Shown here in pieces: positions 27,476 to 36,748 of a stretch of DNA of 64,000 nucleotides. The notes under the pieces were generated by a model that saw only the letters and a program-made list of their open reading frames with translations, was not told the origin of the DNA and searched no databases. Source of the DNA: Roseobacter sp. SK209-2-6 (lineage in GTDB: Bacteria > Pseudomonadota > Alphaproteobacteria > Rhodobacterales > Rhodobacteraceae); NCBI RefSeq assembly GCF_000169455.1, contig NZ_AAYC01000006.1:186001-250000 (forward strand), written 5' to 3'. Position 1 is the stretch's first letter. The number at the start of each line of letters is the position of its first letter. The position numbers and the translations under genes were made by a program.

Positions 27476-28346
27476 CCGCAACTGGCAAAATGTTGGCAAA
27501 GGCTTGAGCCGGTCGGGAGCAACGATCGCGGGCGCATTCTGGCGCTATGTTTTGTTGTTACGCGGGAGTAGCTTGCTACTCTGGTGGGGGATGAACCAGG
27601 CTGTTCAGCTCCCGATCTTTGTCTTTTTTGCACTGCTGAGCATAGACTTCGCCCTGCTAATATTTGCGGGCCGAAACCTACTTCGCGCCACTGATAGCCA
27701 TCAATCAGGATCCGGAGCTATGGCTCCGGTCTGGGGCAGTTACCTCGCCTACCTACTTCTGGCACTACTCTCCTCCTCTCTCTGGTGGGAAGCCTGGCTA
27801 ATCTCCAACCAGGAACCGGACAATATCGATTTTGAAGCCCAGCGAAATGCAGAGCATTCAGCGCGTTACAGCCTGATCCTAACACCGGATGGACGCATTC
27901 TCGACTTTAAGGGTGAAATCACATTTGGCCTGACCCGGCGCCTCAAAAAGGTGCTCAGCGAAAACCCAGAAATTGAAACACTACTGCTGAGCAGCGCTGG
28001 CGGTCTGATTTATGAGGCCAGAGGGGCCGCCAAACTTATCGCAGAATTTGGTCTGAATACCGAGGCAAGAGGCCTCTGCGCTTCGGCCTGCACTCTTCTC
28101 TTTGCAGCGGGAAACAGGCGGCAGATCGGCATGGATGGATCCTTGGGGTTCCATAGCTACCAATTGAGGCACTTTGGCGGCCTGCCACAGATAAATATTG
28201 AAAAAGAGCAAAAAAGGGACGAAAAATACCTGATATCCAGGGGTGTTTCGGAAGATTTTGTAAAAAAAGTTTTCGAAACATCGGCAGAGAAACTGTGGTT
28301 TCCCAGTGCTGATCAACTGACAAAAGCGGGTGTGACAACCAATTAG
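27468..28346 (+). CDS. Membrane protein with ClpP-fold (COG3904-like) domain
   Basis: Protein of up to 292 residues. Two or three hydrophobic spans (about residues 25-68 and 88-112) precede a soluble domain from residue 125 onward. That domain has LLLSSAGGLIYEARGAAKLI, GLCASACTLLFAAGNRRQIG and GSLGFHSYQ, the pattern of COG3904-type proteins with a ClpP/crotonase fold. The serine in CASAC and the histidine in FHSY could be catalytic. The start is uncertain: TTG at 27468 overlaps the preceding gene, TTG at 27504 is also possible, and the first ATG (27591) would cut the first span. Confidence 0.72.
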   Translation: MSDRNWQNVGKGLSRSGATIAGAFWRYVLLLRGSSLLLWWGMNQAVQLPIFVFFALLSIDFALLIFAGRNLLRATDSHQSGSGAMAPVWGSYLAYLLLALLSSSLWWEAWLISNQEPDNIDFEAQRNAEHSARYSLILTPDGRILDFKGEITFGLTRRLKKVLSENPEIETLLLSSAGGLIYEARGAAKLIAEFGLNTEARGLCASACTLLFAAGNRRQIGMDGSLGFHSYQLRHFGGLPQINIEKEQKRDEKYLISRGVSEDFVKKVFETSAEKLWFPSADQLTKAGVTTN

Positions 28347-28454
28347 GCGCAGTGCCTAAAGCTACTCAGAGGCTGCCATGACACGATCGTAATTCAGTAT
28401 GCAGCTGACAGCCTGACCCCCAAGGGGAGAGTCGCACATCTCGATGCCGACATC

Positions 28455-28484
28455 AAAAAGCCCCCGACCAAGTCAGGGGCTTTT
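28455..28484. terminator. Bidirectional terminator, mainly for yebC
   Basis: AAAAGCCCC pairs with GGGGCTTTT, with an inner GAC/GTC pair. A T-run is present on both sides: TTTTTG in the minus direction 30 bp after the yebC stop, and TTTT in the plus direction for the ClpP-fold gene. Confidence 0.85.
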
Positions 28485-28513
28485 CCGGTTTCTGCAAGCA
28501 AAGTGTTGAGCAA

Positions 28514-29254
28514 TCAGAGCTGCTCCATCACCTCATCAGAAGCTTCAAAATTCGTTGTAACACGCTGGACGTCATCATCATCTTCCAGAGCATCAACCAG
28601 CTTCATCAGTTTTTGCATGCCTTCCAGGTCCAGCTCGGTGGTGGTTGTTGGCTTCCAGATCAACTTGGTGCTCTCGGATTCACCCAGCTCAGCTTCCAGC
28701 GCGTTGGAGACTTCATTCAGGTCGGTATCTTCGCAATAGATGATGTGGCCGTCATCAGAGCTTTCGACATCTTCGGCACCCGCTTCAATCGCGGCCATCA
28801 TAACCGTGTCCGCATCACCAACACTGGCAGGATAGCTGACTTCGCCTTTGCGGTCGAACATGAAGCCAACGGAGCCGGTCTCACCCAAGTTGCCACCATT
28901 TTTGGAGAATGTGGATCGCACGGTGGAGGCTGTGCGGTTTTTGTTGTCGGTCATCGTCTCGACAATAACCGCCACCCCGCTGGGGCCATACCCTTCATAG
29001 CGAATTTCATCATAGTTCTCGGCGTCGCCACCGATGGCCTTTTTAATCGCGCGCTCGATGACGTCTTTTGGTACCGATTGCGATTTGGCCTCTTTCACGG
29101 CCAGGCGTAGACGCGGGTTCTTTTCAGGGTCGGGGTCGCCCATCTTTGCGGCCACGGTGATCTCCTTGGCCAGTTTGGAAAACAGCTTGGACCGCGCCGC
29201 ATCCTGACGGCCTTTGCGGTGCTGAATGTTTGCCCATTTGGAATGGCCTGCCAT
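28514..29254 (-). CDS. yebC: YebC/PmpR-family protein
   Basis: Protein of 246 residues starting [20 protein letters not shown], the invariant YebC start. The family has been described as transcriptional regulators and, more recently, as ribosome-associated factors helping translation of proline-rich stretches (TACO1/YebC). The middle domain has [16 protein letters not shown]-type sequence ([19 protein letters not shown]) and the C-terminal domain ends in [14 protein letters not shown]. Single gene with AAAGGAT before the ATG and a strong terminator. Confidence 0.95.
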   Translation of the reverse strand: MAGHSKWANIQHRKGRQDAARSKLFSKLAKEITVAAKMGDPDPEKNPRLRLAVKEAKSQSVPKDVIERAIKKAIGGDAENYDEIRYEGYGPSGVAVIVETMTDNKNRTASTVRSTFSKNGGNLGETGSVGFMFDRKGEVSYPASVGDADTVMMAAIEAGAEDVESSDDGHIIYCEDTDLNEVSNALEAELGESESTKLIWKPTTTTELDLEGMQKLMKLVDALEDDDDVQRVTTNFEASDEVMEQL

Positions 29255-29411
29255 GGTAGATCCTTTGTGTCGTGCAATCTAAAGTTTGGCGCACATATAG
29301 CCCTGCTAAGGCCCGGCTTTCAAGCTCTGCTACTATCGCAAAGCGAATAGAGCCCCCCTTCAGCGTGGGCTTCCATCTTGTGCACGGGATCAAAGCGGTT
29401 AGTCTGCCTAC

Positions 29412-31190
29412 ATGACATTTGACCAGATCGCTTTGTTCACCCTGTTTGCCGCCGTCTTCGCCATGCTCCTCTGGGGTCGTTTCCGCTATGATCTAATCGC
29501 TTTTGCCGCGCTGATGATTGGGGTGGTGGTTGGCGTTGTTCCAACCAGTGAGGCCTTTTCCGGGTTTGGTCATCCGGCCACTTTGGTGGTTGCGCTTGTC
29601 CTGATCGTTTCCGCAGGGCTGGTGCGTTCCGGCGCGGTCCTGCTGATCACCCGCACCCTGGTCGACAGCGCAAGAGCCCTGGGACTGCATATTGCCCTCA
29701 TGGGCGGGATCGGAGCGGTGCTTTCTGCCTTTATGAACAATGTCGCAGCGCTGGCACTGCTGATGCCCGTGGATATCCAGACCGCCCGCAAGGCAGGTCG
29801 CAGCCCCGGTCTCAGCCTGATGCCACTGTCTTTTGCGACCATTTTGGGCGGCATGGCCACCCTTATCGGTACGCCACCCAATATTATTATTGCTGCAATC
29901 CGCGAAGAAACGCTTGGGGCGCCCTTTGCCATGTTTGACTTTGCACCTGTTGGCGGGATCGCCGCACTGGTCGGTCTGACCTTTGTTGCCTTTGTCGGTT
30001 GGCGCCTGATCCCACAGCGGGAGAATGGTGCGCCTGGATCAGCAGAAGCGCGTCTTGCCGATTACATTGCTGAACTCACCATTCCCGAAGGATCAAAACT
30101 CATCGATCAAAGGCTGGGAGAGTTGGATGCCGAGGCCGAAAAAGCGGATGTCGCTATTCTGGGATTGATCCGCAATGGGCAGCGTCACTACGGACGCGCC
30201 TATTCGGCGCAGTTACGCGCAGGCGATGCGCTGGTGATCGAAGCTGCCCCGGATGCACTGGATGAGTTTCGCGCCGCTCTAAAACTGGATTTTGCCGATG
30301 CGGCCCGACAAGAGAAGCTCACCGCTGCGGGCGAAGGTCTGGAGCTGATCGAAGTCGTGGTTCCAGAAGATTCTCGCATTGCCGGTCGCAGTGCCCAATC
30401 CCTGGGGCTCGCCTGGCGGCAAAGCGCGGTGCTTTTGGGGATTTCCCGCCGAGGCCAAAACCTGCACCGTCACCTCAGACAGACCGAAATCGCTGCTGGC
30501 GACATTCTACTGATCCTCTGCCCCAGAGAGCGCGGGGCGAGTGTTACTGATTGGCTGGGGTGCCTGCCTTTGGCCGAACGTGGACTGGCGGTCACCGCAA
30601 ATGACAAGACCTGGGCCGCCATTGGCCTGTTTGCCACCGCCGTTTTTGCGGCCTCTGTCGGGTGGATCTACTTACCGATTGCCCTGGGCCTGGTTGCGAT
30701 TTCCTATGTATTGCTGAAGATTCTGCCGGTAGCAGAGATTTATGATCATGTGGAATGGCCGGTGGTGGTTCTCCTAGGGTCGATGATCCCACTTGGCGCC
30801 GCCTTGGACGCTTCCGGGGGCACGGCCCTAATTGCGCAGGCCCTGATCAGCTTTACCCAAGGCCTGCCAGCCTGGGCCATTCTGACCGTTCTGATGGTGG
30901 TGACCATGACGCTGTCGGATGTGCTGAACAACACCGCCACCGCAATCGTAGCAGCCCCCGTCGGTATTCAAATGGCGCAATCGCTGGGTGTCTCCCCTGA
31001 TCCCTTCCTGATGGCTGTGGCCGTTGCGGCCTCGGCGGCTTTCCTGACCCCGATTGGCCACAAGAACAATACTCTGGTCCTGGGACCGGGAGGCTATCAG
31101 TTCGGCGATTATTGGCGCATTGGTCTGCCTTTGGAAGTGCTGATTATCGCTGTTTCCATCCCCGCCATTCTTACCTTCTGGCCGCTTTAA
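29412..31190 (+). CDS. SLC13-family permease with RCK_C (TrkA-C) domains
   Basis: Protein of 592 residues. An N-terminal membrane half (GFGHPATLVVALVLIVSAGL, then NNVAALALLMPV) and a C-terminal membrane half (SDVLNNTATAIVAAPVGIQM) flank a central cytoplasmic region of about residues 210-390. This central part has two RCK_C-like domains (QRLGELDAEAEKADVAILGL and EDSRIAGRSAQSLGL). SLC13/DASS carriers with this layout take up sulfate, dicarboxylates or other anions, with the RCK domains as ligand sensors; the substrate is unknown. A paralogue of the same length lies at 33263-35041. Confidence 0.88.
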   Translation: MTFDQIALFTLFAAVFAMLLWGRFRYDLIAFAALMIGVVVGVVPTSEAFSGFGHPATLVVALVLIVSAGLVRSGAVLLITRTLVDSARALGLHIALMGGIGAVLSAFMNNVAALALLMPVDIQTARKAGRSPGLSLMPLSFATILGGMATLIGTPPNIIIAAIREETLGAPFAMFDFAPVGGIAALVGLTFVAFVGWRLIPQRENGAPGSAEARLADYIAELTIPEGSKLIDQRLGELDAEAEKADVAILGLIRNGQRHYGRAYSAQLRAGDALVIEAAPDALDEFRAALKLDFADAARQEKLTAAGEGLELIEVVVPEDSRIAGRSAQSLGLAWRQSAVLLGISRRGQNLHRHLRQTEIAAGDILLILCPRERGASVTDWLGCLPLAERGLAVTANDKTWAAIGLFATAVFAASVGWIYLPIALGLVAISYVLLKILPVAEIYDHVEWPVVVLLGSMIPLGAALDASGGTALIAQALISFTQGLPAWAILTVLMVVTMTLSDVLNNTATAIVAAPVGIQMAQSLGVSPDPFLMAVAVAASAAFLTPIGHKNNTLVLGPGGYQFGDYWRIGLPLEVLIIAVSIPAILTFWPL

Positions 31191-31202
31191 GGTAGGAAAC
31201 CA

Positions 31203-31232
31203 CCAGAGGCGGCTGAGCCAGAGGCGGCTGAG
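31203..31232 (+). repeat. Tandem duplication of a 15-bp unit
   Basis: CCAGAGGCGGCTGAG occurs twice in direct succession just after the SLC13 permease stop. It is not inside a recognised gene and probably arose by replication slippage. Confidence 0.8.
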
Positions 31233-31345
31233 TAAAACCTCTGAAAATTAGGGGTGTTACCTGACGGAACCTAGGCGAAACATTTGCTCCCCGCCCTTTT
31301 TAGCGCCTAGGCTGGCAAGGAAAGACCACAGGCCAGGAGTTCCCG

Positions 31346-33016
31346 ATGTCAGATGGATCAGAAAACTGCGCGGATGTCATCATTGTCGGTTCAGGCCTGG
31401 CAGGGCTGACAGCAGCCTGTGAGCTGGGCGATCGCGGCAAGAAGGTGATCTTACTGGACCAGGAACCTGCCCATTTCCTTGGGGGACAAGCCCATTGGAG
31501 CCTCGGCGGCCTGTTCATGGTCGACACGCCCGAGCAGCGCCGGATGGGGATCAAGGACAGCCCTAACCTTGCTTTGCGTGATTGGATGAGCAGTGCGCAG
31601 TTTGACCGAGAGGAAGATCACTGGCCACAGCAATGGGCGCGCGCCTATCTCGACTTCGCTGCCGGTGAAATGAGGCCTTGGCTGCACCAGATGGGGATGC
31701 GCTGGTTCCCTATAGTGGGTTGGGCAGAACGCGGCGGCAGTACAGCGCAGGGACATGGCAACTCCGTGCCTCGCTTTCACATCACCTGGGGCACCGGCCC
31801 CGGGGTGATTGCTCCTTTTGCCCGCCGGCTACAAGAACACCAAGACGCGGGCCGTATTGAGACCCGCTTTCGCCATCAGGTCAGCCATATCATTACCCAG
31901 GGCGGCGAGGTCAAAGGGGTCTCTGGTGAGCTTCTGGCACCTGATAACGCAGCACAGGGGGCAAAGACCAACCGGCAGGAAATTGGTGAATTTGAAGTCT
32001 ATGCCCCATCGGTTGTCATTGGATCCGGCGGCATTGGTGGCAATCTGGAGCTGGTCCGCAAAAATTGGCCCCGTGTGCGCCTGGGTGAACCACCAGAGAA
32101 TATGGTCTCTGGCGTGCCATTCCATGTGGACGGTCGCATGATCCCAATCGCAGAGGCTGCCGGCGGCCACGTCATCAACGGCGATCGCATGTGGCATTAC
32201 ACCGAAGGGCTGCGCAATTGGGATCCTATTTGGCCAAACCACGGCATTCGCATTCTGCCGGGCCCCTCTTCCATGTGGTTCAATGCTTTCGGTGACCGGC
32301 TGCCCTCACCCTGTCTGCCAGGGTTCGACACCCTCGCAACCCTGAAAGAGATCCTGAAGACCGGGCATGACTACAGCTGGTTCATCCTGAGCCAGAAAAT
32401 CATCGAAAAGGAATTTGCACTTTCCGGTTCAGAGCAGAACCCCGATCTGACCTCGGGCAAATGGCTGGAGGTCATCAAATCCCGCCTTTTGTCCCGTGGC
32501 GGTGCCCCTGCCCCGGTGGAGGCCTTTAAGAAACATGGCGAAGACTTTATTGTCGCAAGCGATCTCACAGAATTGGTGGCCGGTATGAACCGGATTGCCA
32601 AACTCCCCCTCGATGAGATGCACCTGCGGCGACAGATCGAAGCACGGGATGCACAGGTCGACAATCCATTTGCCAAAGACGCGCAGATCATCGCGATAAA
32701 CGCTGCGCGCAATTACCGCGGAGACCGTTTGATCAGAACGGCCAAGCCCCATCGCATCTTAGACCGTAAAAACGGGCCCTTGATAGCGGTGCGGCTCAAC
32801 ATACTGACCCGCAAAACCCTAGGCGGGTTGCAGACAAATCTGGATAGCCAGATGGTTGGGGCGGATGGCGCCCCTGTTCCCGGTCTCTTTGCGGTTGGTG
32901 AAGCCGCCGGCTTTGGTGGAGGCGGCTACCATGGCTATAATGCGCTGGAAGGGTCCTTCCTTGGGGGATGCTTGTTTTCCGGCCGTCAGGCCGGGCAATC
33001 CCAAAAAATCGCTTAG
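31346..33016 (+). CDS. FAD-binding dehydrogenase (KstD/fumarate-reductase-like)
   Basis: Protein of 556 residues. The N-terminal FAD dinucleotide fold is clear (VIIVGSGLAGLTAACELGD). Later motifs are LDQEPAHFLGGQAHWSLGG, the substrate-domain region WGTGPGVIAPF and the C-terminal FAD segment VGEAAGFGGGGYHGYNALEG. It belongs to the FAD-binding_2 group that includes 3-ketosteroid dehydrogenases and flavocytochrome fumarate reductases. The actual substrate is unknown. No signal peptide, so cytoplasmic. The ATG at 31346 has CAGGAG upstream. It stands alone between two SLC13 permeases. Confidence 0.88.
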   Translation: MSDGSENCADVIIVGSGLAGLTAACELGDRGKKVILLDQEPAHFLGGQAHWSLGGLFMVDTPEQRRMGIKDSPNLALRDWMSSAQFDREEDHWPQQWARAYLDFAAGEMRPWLHQMGMRWFPIVGWAERGGSTAQGHGNSVPRFHITWGTGPGVIAPFARRLQEHQDAGRIETRFRHQVSHIITQGGEVKGVSGELLAPDNAAQGAKTNRQEIGEFEVYAPSVVIGSGGIGGNLELVRKNWPRVRLGEPPENMVSGVPFHVDGRMIPIAEAAGGHVINGDRMWHYTEGLRNWDPIWPNHGIRILPGPSSMWFNAFGDRLPSPCLPGFDTLATLKEILKTGHDYSWFILSQKIIEKEFALSGSEQNPDLTSGKWLEVIKSRLLSRGGAPAPVEAFKKHGEDFIVASDLTELVAGMNRIAKLPLDEMHLRRQIEARDAQVDNPFAKDAQIIAINAARNYRGDRLIRTAKPHRILDRKNGPLIAVRLNILTRKTLGGLQTNLDSQMVGADGAPVPGLFAVGEAAGFGGGGYHGYNALEGSFLGGCLFSGRQAGQSQKIA

Positions 33017-33076
33017 CGGGGCCCTTTTTCAGCCGATCAATAAACTGATGGGTAATCCAAACTAAAAAACCTGCGG

Positions 33077-33160
33077 TTACAGTGCCATAGCCTGTGAAAC
33101 CACAGCAATCGCCGTTGCCGAAGCCAAGATCAAAACCAAAAAACCTTTTCTAATAGTCAT
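33077..33160 (-). CDS. Possible 27-residue hydrophobic peptide
   Basis: Frame encoding MTIRKGFLVLILASATAIAV then VSQAMAL. A short basic start and one hydrophobic helix look like a single-span micropeptide or an isolated signal peptide ending in AMA. A good ribosome site, GAGGGA, is 8 nt before the ATG. It lies about 100 bp after the stop of the minus-strand SLC13 permease. No relative is known to me, so it may be chance or a remnant of a larger secreted protein. Confidence 0.4.
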   Translation of the reverse strand: MTIRKGFLVLILASATAIAVVSQAMAL

Positions 33161-33262
33161 TTTCACATTCCCTCACATAAACCCTGTCCTTTTGATATGG
33201 GGCGAAGTGTAAAAATTTCACGTAACAGATTGGGTTTTAGGCAATCTTTTACCCAAGTGGAC

Positions 33263-35041
33263 CTAGAGCGGCCAGAACCAGGGAATAAGTGCAGAAGCCA
33301 AAAGCCCAACACTGATATTCAATGGAATGCCAACACGCATGAAATCAGAAAATTTGTAGCCTCCGGGGCCGTAAACCAGCATGTTTGTCTGATAGCCAAT
33401 CGGCGTTGCAAAGGAAGCGGAGGCCGCGACCATCACCGCGACAACAAGCGGACGGGGATCCACGCCCATGGCTTGAGCTAGCCCAACGGCGATCGGGGTC
33501 ACAACCACCGCTACTGCATTGTTTGAAACCAGCTCCGTCAGCACCGAAGTCAGCAGATAGATCGACCAGACAAGGAAGAAGGGCGGTAATCCCCGCAACT
33601 GCGGGGCGATGGCCTCAGCAATCAGGCTCACGGCGCCGGAATCTTCCAATGCTGCACCGATGGCCAACATGGAAAAGATCAGCGCCAAAAGCCGCCCATC
33701 CACAAAGGAGAAGGCCTCATCCGCGTCAATGCAGCGGGTGATCAGCACCATGGCAACTGCAACCACAGAGAGGAGCAGAATGGGTGCCACGCCAAGTGCA
33801 GCGAGCAGCACGATCGACATAAGCGCTATGATGGCGAGAGGCGCATGTTTGCGGCGATAGGCCCGCTGGGTCGGCTGCGAAACATCAGCCATATCTGTAT
33901 CCGCCGCAAGCCGTTGAATATCTGCAGGCGCACCTTCCAGCAGCAATGTATCCCCGACCCGCACAACCAGGTCATCCAGCTGCACGCCAATGTTCTGATT
34001 GCGTCGATGCACAGCTAGAACATAAACCCCATAGCGACGGCGCAGACGCATCGCCCCCAGCGTGCGCCCAACAAGGCGGCACCCCGGTGTAATCAGCACC
34101 TCGACCGTCTTGGTCTCCACCGCAGAAACCTGATCCACACGCTTCAGTTCCTTGTTGTTCTGCAGGCTCAACAATTCCGTCATCTGTGTGCGCAGGATCA
34201 CCCGGTCCCCGACCTGCAGCTCGACCCCTTTCAGGTTGCGGCGCAGCGAGAGGTCACCGCGCACCAGGTCGATGAGGCGAACACCAGGACGTTTGAACAA
34301 TCGCACCCCGGTCACTTCGCGCCCGATCAAATTGCTGTCAGGCGGGATCACCGCTTCGGTGAAGAACTTCATTTTCGAGCGGTCGCTCAGCAGGCTGGCC
34401 ATACTGTCCCGCTCCGGCAGGAGATGAGGGGAGACAAAGCGCAGATAGATCATGCCCCAGATAACCAAAATCAGCCCCAGAGGCGTTACTTCAAAGATCG
34501 AAAAGGGCTCCAGCCCTTGCGCACGCGCGACACCGTCGACCAAGAGGTTTGTTGATGTGCCGATCAAGGTCAGTGTGCCGCCCAGAATGGCGCCATAGCT
34601 CAGCGGGATCAGCATTTTGGAGGGCGAGACACGCAGCGTCCGTGAGATCTGTACAAAAACCGGGATCATCACCACAACAACAGGTGTATTTGAGACAATC
34701 GCGGATGCGGTGACAACAAAGGCCATAAGCAGGGCAATTGCGCGTCTTGGGCTGACCTCTGCCTGTTTTCGTGCCCGCGCCGTGAAGGCATCCAATGCGC
34801 CGGTACGTACCAGGGCCCCCATGATGATGAACATGGCAGCGATGGTCCAGGGTGCCGGGTTGGCTAGCACTGGCACCGCCTTGTCATAGGGGAGCACGCC
34901 AGTGATCAGCATCAGTGACACCCCAGCGAGGGCAACAACTTCAGTTGGATAGATTTCTCGCAAGAATGCGATAAACATCAAAAGGACGATCGCGAGAGTG
35001 AGAAAGGCACTGCCGTTCTCAAATTGAGTGATCAGATGCAT
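33263..35041 (-). CDS. Second SLC13-family permease with RCK_C domains
   Basis: Protein of 592 residues, paralogous in layout to the permease at 29412. The N-terminal membrane half includes NPAPWTIAAMFIIMGALVRT and VVTASAIVSNTPVVVVMIPV. Two RCK_C-like domains occupy about residues 205-385 (VELQVGDRVILRTQM, DLVVRVGDTLLLEGAP). The C-terminal half has LTELVSNNAVAVVVTPIAVG and ATPIGYQTNMLVYGPGGYKF. It is likely an inner-membrane anion or sulfate transporter. The start at 35041 gives MHLITQFENGSAFLTL; an upstream extension would be arginine-rich and unlike the family. Confidence 0.88.
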   Translation of the reverse strand: MHLITQFENGSAFLTLAIVLLMFIAFLREIYPTEVVALAGVSLMLITGVLPYDKAVPVLANPAPWTIAAMFIIMGALVRTGALDAFTARARKQAEVSPRRAIALLMAFVVTASAIVSNTPVVVVMIPVFVQISRTLRVSPSKMLIPLSYGAILGGTLTLIGTSTNLLVDGVARAQGLEPFSIFEVTPLGLILVIWGMIYLRFVSPHLLPERDSMASLLSDRSKMKFFTEAVIPPDSNLIGREVTGVRLFKRPGVRLIDLVRGDLSLRRNLKGVELQVGDRVILRTQMTELLSLQNNKELKRVDQVSAVETKTVEVLITPGCRLVGRTLGAMRLRRRYGVYVLAVHRRNQNIGVQLDDLVVRVGDTLLLEGAPADIQRLAADTDMADVSQPTQRAYRRKHAPLAIIALMSIVLLAALGVAPILLLSVVAVAMVLITRCIDADEAFSFVDGRLLALIFSMLAIGAALEDSGAVSLIAEAIAPQLRGLPPFFLVWSIYLLTSVLTELVSNNAVAVVVTPIAVGLAQAMGVDPRPLVVAVMVAASASFATPIGYQTNMLVYGPGGYKFSDFMRVGIPLNISVGLLASALIPWFWPL

Positions 35042-35234
35042 CGCAGCCCTTTGATGTTTTGCTCTTCTCCGCCTGCTCTTTGCGAACAAGCGCGGTCGCT
35101 GCAAGTTTCCCCGATCCCGAAAACCGGGGCAAGGATTTCATACTCAATTGTGAAGCCGCCCAGGTAGTTCTGGGCGATTTTACAACAAAGCCTTCATTTG
35201 ACAGAGAGAACTTCCGTCACAGCAAAGAACTATT

Positions 35235-36053
35235 TTACTGAAGCGGACCTGCCTGCTGCAATAGGCCACCATTGCGTACCATGTGGATCTCTTTGGCTGC
35301 CCCAGTCCTGTCATCGGTCACCACCAAAGCACCAGAGAGAGTGGCCTCCCCATTTGCGGGCGTGAAGCGCGCTTTGGGCATACCTGTCAGAAAACGGCGC
35401 ATCGGTTCCGCCTTTTCCATCCCTATAACAGAGTTGTAGTCGCCACACATCCCGGCATCGGTCAGATAGGCTGTCCCCTCTGATAGGATCTGGGCATCTC
35501 CTGTTGGCACATGGGTATGGGTGCCCACCACCAATGAGGCACGGCCATTGCAGAAATGTCCCATGGCCATTTTCTCAGAAGTGGCCTCGCAATGCATATC
35601 TACGATCACCGCCTGGGCCAGTCCGCCACGCGGGTGGGATTTAAGAACGCCTTCAACTGCACCAAAAGGGTCGTCAAAGGCCCGTTTCATAAAAACCTGG
35701 CCCAGCGCCTGCGTCACCAGAACCTTGCGGCCGCCGGTGGCGTTGAACAGGCGATAGCCACGCCCAGGGGCGCCTTTGGCGAAATTCAGCGGCCGAATGA
35801 TACGCGGTTCATTCTCAATGAACTGTAACATGTCCTTCTGATCAAAAGCATGATCCCCCAGCGTCAGGCAATCCGCCCCTGCATCCAGAAGCGCCTTAGC
35901 ATGATCGCCGCTCAGCCCCATGCCATTGGAGGCGTTCTCGCCATTGACCACGACAAAATCGAGCCGCCACTCCTGCCGCAGACGGGGCAGGTTTTCGGTG
36001 ATGGCACGGCGCCCGGCGCGGCCCATCACATCGCCAAGAAACAGAATTCGCAT
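35235..36053 (-). CDS. ymdB: YmdB-type metallophosphoesterase (TIGR00282)
   Basis: Protein of 272 residues starting MRILFLGDVMGRAGRRAI. Metal ligands are visible in the order expected: GDVMG, VVVNGENASNGMGL, TLGDHAFDQ, VDMHCEATSEK and VVGTHTHVPTGDAQIL. Family members are 2',3'-cyclic nucleotide phosphodiesterases; the Bacillus member affects biofilm and motility decisions. Cytoplasmic. A short gap of 122 bp separates it from the folate ligase gene on the same strand, so it may share the mgtE transcript. Confidence 0.94.
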   Translation of the reverse strand: MRILFLGDVMGRAGRRAITENLPRLRQEWRLDFVVVNGENASNGMGLSGDHAKALLDAGADCLTLGDHAFDQKDMLQFIENEPRIIRPLNFAKGAPGRGYRLFNATGGRKVLVTQALGQVFMKRAFDDPFGAVEGVLKSHPRGGLAQAVIVDMHCEATSEKMAMGHFCNGRASLVVGTHTHVPTGDAQILSEGTAYLTDAGMCGDYNSVIGMEKAEPMRRFLTGMPKARFTPANGEATLSGALVVTDDRTGAAKEIHMVRNGGLLQQAGPLQ

Positions 36054-36175
36054 GCAGCCTTCCTAGGCTTCGCTGCCAGGCAGAACAAGATGTTGAAAGA
36101 TTACAATTGCTGTTTTTGCCCGCTCTGGCGCATTTTTCGCCGCTGACTTCCTGGTCGAAACTCTAGAAACCCGCC

Positions 36176-36739
36176 CTAGCGGTCAAATTGCAGAACACGG
36201 CTTTCGGTGACCATCATGTCCAGCGGCTGATCTGTCGGCTCAAGAGGTAGGTCCTCTGCCTCCTGCGCGTCAAAGGCAAAACCGATTGCCAGGGTGGCGC
36301 GTTTGCTGCGCAACAACTCCAGCGTACGGTCGTAAAAACCGCCGCCATAGCCCAGGCGCCCCCCCTTGGAATCAAAGGCCACCAGCGGCACCACTACGAT
36401 TTCGGGCTCAAAGAAATCATCCATTTCCGGCACCCGTGCCCCAAAAGGACCATCGCGCATAGGACCATCCGGTTGCCAGCGGCTGAACTTCAGCGGCATG
36501 GCTTCGCCTTCGATCACGGGCACGCCAACCGGACCATGGGCGGCAGCCTCTGCCATAACCGGCAGCGGATCGATCTCTGTACGGATAGGCATGTAGCCCG
36601 CCAGGGGAACACCTCGATAGCCGGCCAGAACCTCAGCCAAATGGCCCGCCACGCCCGGCAGATTGCGCGCATGGGCTTCTTTGCGGCGCGCAAAGGCGGC
36701 TTTGCGGGCGGCAGCTTTGATCTCCGTCAGATCCATCAT
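36176..36739 (-). CDS. 5-formyltetrahydrofolate cyclo-ligase
   Basis: Protein of 187 residues that converts 5-formyl-THF with ATP to 5,10-methenyl-THF, recycling a folate storage form. The C-terminal ATP/Mg signature is clear: VPLVAFDSKGGRLGYGGGFY followed by DRTLE. The N-terminal half has LAGYMPIRTEIDPLPVM, contacting the substrate. The start at 36739 has AGGAG at good distance and lies 10 bp after the mgtE stop, so mgtE and this gene are an operon. Confidence 0.94.
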   Translation of the reverse strand: MMDLTEIKAAARKAAFARRKEAHARNLPGVAGHLAEVLAGYRGVPLAGYMPIRTEIDPLPVMAEAAAHGPVGVPVIEGEAMPLKFSRWQPDGPMRDGPFGARVPEMDDFFEPEIVVVPLVAFDSKGGRLGYGGGFYDRTLELLRSKRATLAIGFAFDAQEAEDLPLEPTDQPLDMMVTESRVLQFDR

Positions 36740-36748
36740 GACAATCTC

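Noticed and set aside
36054-36175. Possible 6S RNA next to the 5-formyl-THF cyclo-ligase gene
   Set aside because: 6S RNA often sits beside this gene, but the gap is only 122 bp and shows no closing stem or central bubble of the right size.
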